A stretch of DNA of 44,616 nucleotides from Candidatus Gastranaerophilales bacterium (GTDB lineage: Bacteria > Cyanobacteriota > Vampirovibrionia > Gastranaerophilales > Gastranaerophilaceae). Under the pieces are notes generated by a model. The model was not told the origin of the DNA and ran no database searches. It saw nothing but the letters and a program-made list of their open reading frames with translations. Positions 41,413 to 44,616 of the stretch are shown piece after piece. Both the position numbers and the translations under genes were made by a program. Position 1 is the stretch's first letter. Each line of letters begins with the position of its first letter. The DNA is taken from NCBI GenBank assembly GCA_944323135.1, contig CALURI010000016.1, positions 1-44,616 on the forward strand. The letters run 5' to 3'.

Positions 41413-42366
41413 CTAGCTTTCAATTAAAAGGCTTGCACCAATAACACCTGCCGTATTACCAAGCTCTGCCGGAACAACTTCTACAACAGAACCTGCAACC
41501 TTCATTGCACGTTTCAACAAAGTTTCTTTCAAAGGCTGAAGCAAGAAATCTCCTGCATCTGCAACACCGCCCCCTACAATAATTTTTTCAGGGTTAAGAA
41601 GGTTTACAACACTTGCCATACCTATTCCGATATATTGCCCCATAATAGTGAAAATTCTTTGTGCAACAGGATCACCTGCTTTTGCAGCTTCACAAACAAT
41701 GTAAGGTGTGATAGCTCCGCCTTCAGCCATTTCACGGAATTTAGCAGATTTCCCGCCTTTAATATAATCATTTGCCATAGCAACAATTGAAGGGCCTGAT
41801 GCAAAGGCTTCCAAGCATCCGGTATCTCCGCATCCGCAAAGAGGACCATCATTCATCTGAAGTTTTATATGCCCGATTTCACCCGCTGCATTTGAAGCAC
41901 CTCTTACTAACTTACCATTTACAATAAGACCTGAACCAATACCTGTCCCTACCGTTATACAAATAAGATTTTCACATCCTCTGCCTGCACCGTAATTTAA
42001 TTCACCTAAAGCAGCACATCTTACATCATTGTCAACACGTGTAGGAATATGAAATTCATCTTCAATAAGTTTTGCAATAGGAACTTCAACCCAACCGGGA
42101 ATATTAGGTGCATTTCTCACAATGCCTGCTTTATAATCAACTTGTCCGGGGAAACCAAAACCAATTCCTTCAATATCTTTTGTTGAAAGTTTTGTTTCCT
42201 TTAACAAATCATAAATAGCTTGTTTTATATTTTCTACAGTATATTCATAACCCATTTCCGCACGTGTAGGTACAGAATTTGAATATTTTATCTCTCCTTT
42301 ATCATTTACAAGAGCTAATTTAACATTTGTTCCGCCTACATCAATACCAATTCTATTCTTTCCCAT
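41413..42366 (-). CDS. ROK family sugar kinase (probable glucokinase)
   Basis: 317-aa ATP-dependent kinase. DVGGTNVKLA (phosphate 1), VDNDVRCAALGE with the catalytic Asp, ICITVGTGIGSGLIVNGKLV, GEIGH and the ROK zinc motif CGCGDTGCLEAFASG are all present. Such proteins most often phosphorylate glucose, but N-acetylmannosamine or other hexoses are possible. With pgi in the same window, glucokinase is reasonable. AAGGAGAGG precedes ATG. Confidence 0.9.
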   Translation of the reverse strand: MGKNRIGIDVGGTNVKLALVNDKGEIKYSNSVPTRAEMGYEYTVENIKQAIYDLLKETKLSTKDIEGIGFGFPGQVDYKAGIVRNAPNIPGWVEVPIAKLIEDEFHIPTRVDNDVRCAALGELNYGAGRGCENLICITVGTGIGSGLIVNGKLVRGASNAAGEIGHIKLQMNDGPLCGCGDTGCLEAFASGPSIVAMANDYIKGGKSAKFREMAEGGAITPYIVCEAAKAGDPVAQRIFTIMGQYIGIGMASVVNLLNPEKIIVGGGVADAGDFLLQPLKETLLKRAMKVAGSVVEVVPAELGNTAGVIGASLLIES

Positions 42367-42458
42367 ATTTACCTCTCCTTTTATCCGGCTGTTATTATTA
42401 TATTACAAAAATATAACTATCTTTAATAGAAAAAAATTTTCTAACATTAAATTTATAA

Positions 42459-42950
42459 TTACTTTTGAATTTGTTTTAATAACTTTTCAGTCCAACCAAC
42501 CATATTTGGATATCTTTTTTGATTATGACCTCTTTCAATCCACTCAGCTATATTTTCTTTTTTTGTTCCAATACCTTTGATTGACTTGTATATAAAAGAA
42601 TACATGCCTGTTCTATCAGCACCTGCTTTACAGTGAATATGAACTTTCCCATTATTTTGAGCAATATTTTTTATTAAATCAAGAAATTTTAATACACTAT
42701 TTTTTTCAGGATTTGCAGAAATTGTCGGAATATTATGATATTTCATTCCGGACTTTTCAACAACATCTTTTTTTATATAATCCAATCCGGGAACTTTCAT
42801 CGTCCTAAAGTTTATAATATCCGTTACTCCTTGGGATTTTAGCCAGTTGAAATCTTCTTTTTTCGGCTGTGCAGATCGTGAAAGAAAGTTATCCACTTTT
42901 ACGTAATTATCAGGCATACCTTTAAATGTAATATTAAATTGCAACATCAT
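42459..42950 (-). CDS. Dual-specificity/tyrosine phosphatase-like protein with ITFKG N-terminus
   Basis: 163-aa protein with the CX5R phosphatase loop HCKAGADRTG (C107 nucleophile, R113) and general-acid region IPTISANPEKN; the fold matches bacterial dual-specificity phosphatases (FLSRSAQPKKEDFNWLKSQGVTDIINFR). Substrate unknown: phosphotyrosine, inositol phosphate or other. The N-terminal QFNITFKGMPDN resembles the LSFTG and ISFSA segments of two unknown proteins here. GGAG lies 5 nt before the first of two ATGs (42950). Confidence 0.82.
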   Translation of the reverse strand: MMLQFNITFKGMPDNYVKVDNFLSRSAQPKKEDFNWLKSQGVTDIINFRTMKVPGLDYIKKDVVEKSGMKYHNIPTISANPEKNSVLKFLDLIKNIAQNNGKVHIHCKAGADRTGMYSFIYKSIKGIGTKKENIAEWIERGHNQKRYPNMVGWTEKLLKQIQK

Positions 42951-43150
42951 AAATTCTCCAATAATATTATAAAATAAAAGTAAATTAAGCGTAAATATCC
43001 CTTATGAATATAAAAAATTTATTGATATTGATAATTTAGAATTAGTTTATAAATCTATTTAGTTATATTATAAATTAAAATTTGTAACACATTCATCACT
43101 CGTTTTGAGACAGAAATCAAGTGGGGGGTAAATATAAATATAAAAAAATA

Positions 43151-43486
43151 TTATTTCCAGTAAACTTTGAAGTTTTCAATTTCTTTAAGAGTTTTATTAT
43201 AATCCCCCTTGAAACAAATTGTCCTATCATCAATATAAAGATAAGACGGCAATTTTACATTAGTCACATCTTTAAAAAACTTATCTAAATTGTTATTAAT
43301 CAGCCATTTTGTTGCAAGCATCAAGTTTCTTGATGTAAAAAGATACAATTCACCACTTTGAGATAATGTTTCTAAAAACTCATAAGCCCCGACCTTAATT
43401 TCAGGGATATAATTTTCATTGGATTTCTCTTTCCCATACTCATTTAGTACGCCATCTAAATCTATAAGTATCTTTTTAGTGAACAT
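43151..43486 (-). CDS. Small HAD-like hydrolase
   Basis: 111-aa HAD superfamily protein. IDLDGVLNEYG gives the D9-x-D11 nucleophile/acid pair, FTSRN is the motif II region, and YIDDRTICFKGD gives the acidic motif IV. It lacks a cap domain, like short 5'-nucleotidase-type or phosphatase members. Ribosome site weak (AAAAGG, 11 nt). Divergent from two HTH genes with operators between, so probably controlled by them. Confidence 0.78.
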   Translation of the reverse strand: MFTKKILIDLDGVLNEYGKEKSNENYIPEIKVGAYEFLETLSQSGELYLFTSRNLMLATKWLINNNLDKFFKDVTNVKLPSYLYIDDRTICFKGDYNKTLKEIENFKVYWK

Positions 43487-43510
43487 ATCTTATAAAACCT
43501 TTTAAATTTT

Positions 43511-43536
43511 TAAATTTTGCACGCATGCAAAATTTA
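43511..43536. promoter_or_regulatory. Long palindromic operator, TTGCA-N4-TGCAA core
   Basis: TAAATTTTGCA and TGCAAAATTTA are perfect 11-nt arms around CGCA. It lies midway between the HAD-like and HTH genes. A TTGCAC/CATAAT promoter with 18-nt spacing for the HTH gene would overlap it. Confidence 0.65.
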
Positions 43537-43556
43537 ATGACATAATAGCATTAAAA

Positions 43557-43570
43557 TTGCATATATGCAA
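43557..43570. promoter_or_regulatory. Second TTGCA-N4-TGCAA operator over the HTH start codon
   Basis: TTGCATATATGCAA is a perfect 14-bp palindrome spanning the ATG at 43565. It shares arms with the 43511 operator, 40 bp upstream centre to centre, suggesting cooperative autorepression. Confidence 0.6.
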
Positions 43571-43777
43571 GATATTGAATTAAAGAAATTAGGTAACCAT
43601 ATAAAAAAATTACGAAAAGAACGAAAACTTACTATTAGTGCTTTATGTTATAAGAATGGTCTTGAACCATCTACAATAAGCAGAATAGAAAAGGGATTAG
43701 TTGAGCCTAAATATCTTACATTATTAAATATTGCAAAGGCTTTTAATCTAACATTAGCTGAATTTTTAAATTTTTAG
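43565..43777 (+). CDS. HTH Cro/CI-type regulator 1
   Basis: 70-aa single HTH domain (NHIKKLRKERKLTISALCYKNGLEPSTISRIEKGLVEPKYLTLLNIAKAF). No ribosome site; the start codon lies inside a perfect palindrome, so the protein probably represses itself and the divergent HAD gene. The next HTH gene starts 1 nt after its stop. Confidence 0.87.
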   Translation: MQDIELKKLGNHIKKLRKERKLTISALCYKNGLEPSTISRIEKGLVEPKYLTLLNIAKAFNLTLAEFLNF

Positions 43778-43778
43778 A

Positions 43779-43988
43779 ATGAGTCAAGATATTAGACAAA
43801 TATTAGCAAATAATATTAAGAATCTGCGGACACAGAAAAAGTTAAGCAGGGAAGAATTATCTTTAGTTTTAGGAGTTGATAATTCTTATGTTTCAAAACT
43901 TGAAAAAGGTAAAATAAATATTACTTTAGATAAAATTGAAATGCTAGCCAATTATTTTAAAACAGAAGTATATTTATTATTAAAATAA
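43779..43988 (+). CDS. HTH Cro/CI-type regulator 2
   Basis: 69-aa HTH protein (NNIKNLRTQKKLSREELSLVLGVDNSYVSKLEKGKINITLDKIEMLANYF), a distinct paralogue of the preceding gene, translated by coupling (TAG-A-ATG). The pair could form a heterodimer or act on different sites. No ligand domain. Confidence 0.87.
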   Translation: MSQDIRQILANNIKNLRTQKKLSREELSLVLGVDNSYVSKLEKGKINITLDKIEMLANYFKTEVYLLLK

Positions 43989-44160
43989 ATCTCATTGATA
44001 ATTTTGTGTATCTCAATTTGCAAGTAAAAATAAAATTGCACTTTTTTGCACTTGGCTAAAACAGGCTTTGTGAGTAGGATAGACCCTGAAATAAATTCAG
44101 GGTGACAGAAAATTAGTACAAAAGAGTGCAAGAAATGAGTACTTAAGTGCAAGCAGATTT
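43989..44160. repeat. Intergenic repeat cluster: TTGCACTT motifs around a palindromic element
   Basis: TTGCACTT at 44036-44043 and 44046-44053 faces AGTGCAA at 44125-44131 and AAGTGCAA at 44145-44152 in inverted order. Between them ACCCTGAA (44083-44090) and TTCAGGGT (44096-44103) form an 8-bp hairpin with GACAG after it. The minus-strand translation of this part reads CHPEFISGS, a peptide typical of scattered palindromic repeats in unrelated bacteria. No gene is supported here. Confidence 0.55.
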
Positions 44161-44240
44161 TCGGTAGGGCGATGCGAGGCTTGACGAGCAAGCCCGTAAG
44201 GTGTCGGGAAGCTGAGAACTTTCCGACACCCCGAATAATC
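44161..44240. other. GC-rich structured element, possible small RNA or REP-like repeat
   Basis: About 80 nt far richer in GC than its surroundings. It holds GGCTTG-ACGAG-CAAGCC (44178-44194) and a 12-bp stem GGTGTCGGGAAG with CTTTCCGACACC (44200-44230, one wobble). No promoter or T-run tied to it is obvious. It does not match tmRNA, 6S, RNase P or SRP RNA motifs I know. Confidence 0.45.
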
Positions 44241-44271
44241 CAAGACGAAAAGACCCATACATCTCAATACT

Positions 44272-44295
44272 AAAAAACAGCCTCAAATCGGCTGT
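44272..44295 (-). terminator. Terminator of the hipA-like gene
   Basis: On the minus strand ACAGCC, a 7-nt loop, GGCTGT, then TTTTTT. It lies about 110 nt beyond the stop at 44408. The region between (44296-44407) is AT-rich with nothing recognised. Confidence 0.65.
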
Positions 44296-44407
44296 CTGTT
44301 TGATTTTTTATTAAATTTTCTCTGTCTCAATATCCCAGAAACCTATTACCTATTATTAACTTTAAAGAAACTTCTATTTAAAGATTAAATAGACAAAAAA
44401 GATGAGA

Positions 44408-44616
44408 TTAATTAAACAATTTTGAACATTCTTTTTGAATATCTAATGCGATATCTTTTGCGAAATTTTTTTTTAGTCCTATATTTTTTGCAACAGCTAG
44501 GATATTTTCTAAAGTCGGATTTTTACCCTCGCCATTAATTGTTGTCGCGTGTTCTCCATTAAATGAAAAACTGTAAGTCAAATCGTATGCAGGAGATAAA
44601 TGCCATTCTTTTTTTG
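44408..44616 (-). CDS. HipA-like kinase, C-terminal part only
   Basis: The last 69 residues of a gene entering from the right edge. EWHLSPAYDLTYSFSF, EHATTINGEGKNPTLENILAVAKNIGL match the C-terminus of HipA/type II toxin-antitoxin serine kinases. HipA phosphorylates glutamyl-tRNA synthetase in E. coli; a substrate here is unknown. The active-site lobes and any HipB antitoxin lie outside the window. The stop (TAA) is followed by a terminator. Confidence 0.8.
   Translation of the reverse strand, partial: KKEWHLSPAYDLTYSFSFNGEHATTINGEGKNPTLENILAVAKNIGLKKNFAKDIALDIQKECSKLFN

Noticed and set aside
43952..44191. A 79-aa minus-strand protein with CHPEFISGS
   Set aside because: No ribosome site; the sequence is explained by a palindromic repeat and inverted TTGCACTT motifs.
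44161..44310. tmRNA, SRP RNA, RNase P or 6S RNA
   Set aside because: None of the conserved core sequences of these RNAs is present in the GC-rich element.

Overview
The window is AT-rich (roughly 30% GC), dense and read in the standard code. It encodes a Gram-negative envelope (lpxA, lpxC, lpxD, fabZ, rfaE2, a TolC-type outer-membrane protein, a PBP1A-type enzyme). Together with prepilin-like proteins of the FTLAEVLITLGIIG type and many short lineage-specific proteins, this suggests a non-photosynthetic relative of Cyanobacteria (Melainabacteria/Vampirovibrionia, Gastranaerophilales-like), probably gut-associated. That placement is inference from gene content, not a phylogeny. No tRNA, rRNA, CRISPR array or insertion sequence was recognised.

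Layout. 1-4.2 kb: a gene start at the edge, an rnhC/PBP1A pair, a CxxC-rich protein and an unknown protein. 4.2-9 kb: a long TPR protein, a membrane-anchored unknown, a nucleotidyltransferase, a 53-aa protein and a ferredoxin-nitroreductase. 9.1-12.2 kb: TolC-type protein plus adenine deaminase. 12.2-19.2 kb: two very large minus-strand genes, a haemagglutinin-like exoprotein with an Asp-Thr repeat and a C-terminal PilZ domain, and a 931-aa unknown. 19.5-24.2 kb: DUF4186, DUF2971, pgi, a frameshifted pilin, an HTH regulator and a DUF4145-like protein. 24.2-29.5 kb: priA, a PC4-like protein, dapB, a pilin with an out-of-frame poly-C tract, and asd. 29.5-30.7 kb: four tiny genes, two sharing a C-terminal motif. 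30.7-36.6 kb: the lipid A block rfaE2, degenerate GIY-YIG, lpxD, lpxC, fabZ, then a terminator, an unrelated 555-aa gene, and lpxA. 36.6-36.9 kb: four 64-bp tandem repeats. 36.9-44.6 kb: M29 aminopeptidase, GNAT, small regulators, holB/holA, a ROK kinase, a tyrosine phosphatase, a HAD-like protein divergent from two HTH genes with palindromic operators, a repeat-rich intergenic stretch, and the end of a hipA-like gene.

How the genes work together. lpxD, lpxC, fabZ and lpxA supply lipid A and fatty-acid chemistry and rfaE2 supplies heptose for the core. asd and dapB act in the aspartate-lysine/diaminopimelate route that feeds the peptidoglycan polymerised by the PBP. priA, holA and holB serve replication. 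pgi and the ROK kinase act at hexose entry.

Most unusual: the exported adhesin ending in a PilZ domain; two pseudopilin genes each interrupted at a homopolymer, one a C10 tract before the prepilin cleavage site; the paired micro-proteins ending P-R-x-T-x3-L-E-Q-T-x-Q-I-A; the tandem repeats behind lpxA; and several genes whose ATG lies 6-7 nt after an extended -10 box with no Shine-Dalgarno, suggesting leaderless mRNAs.
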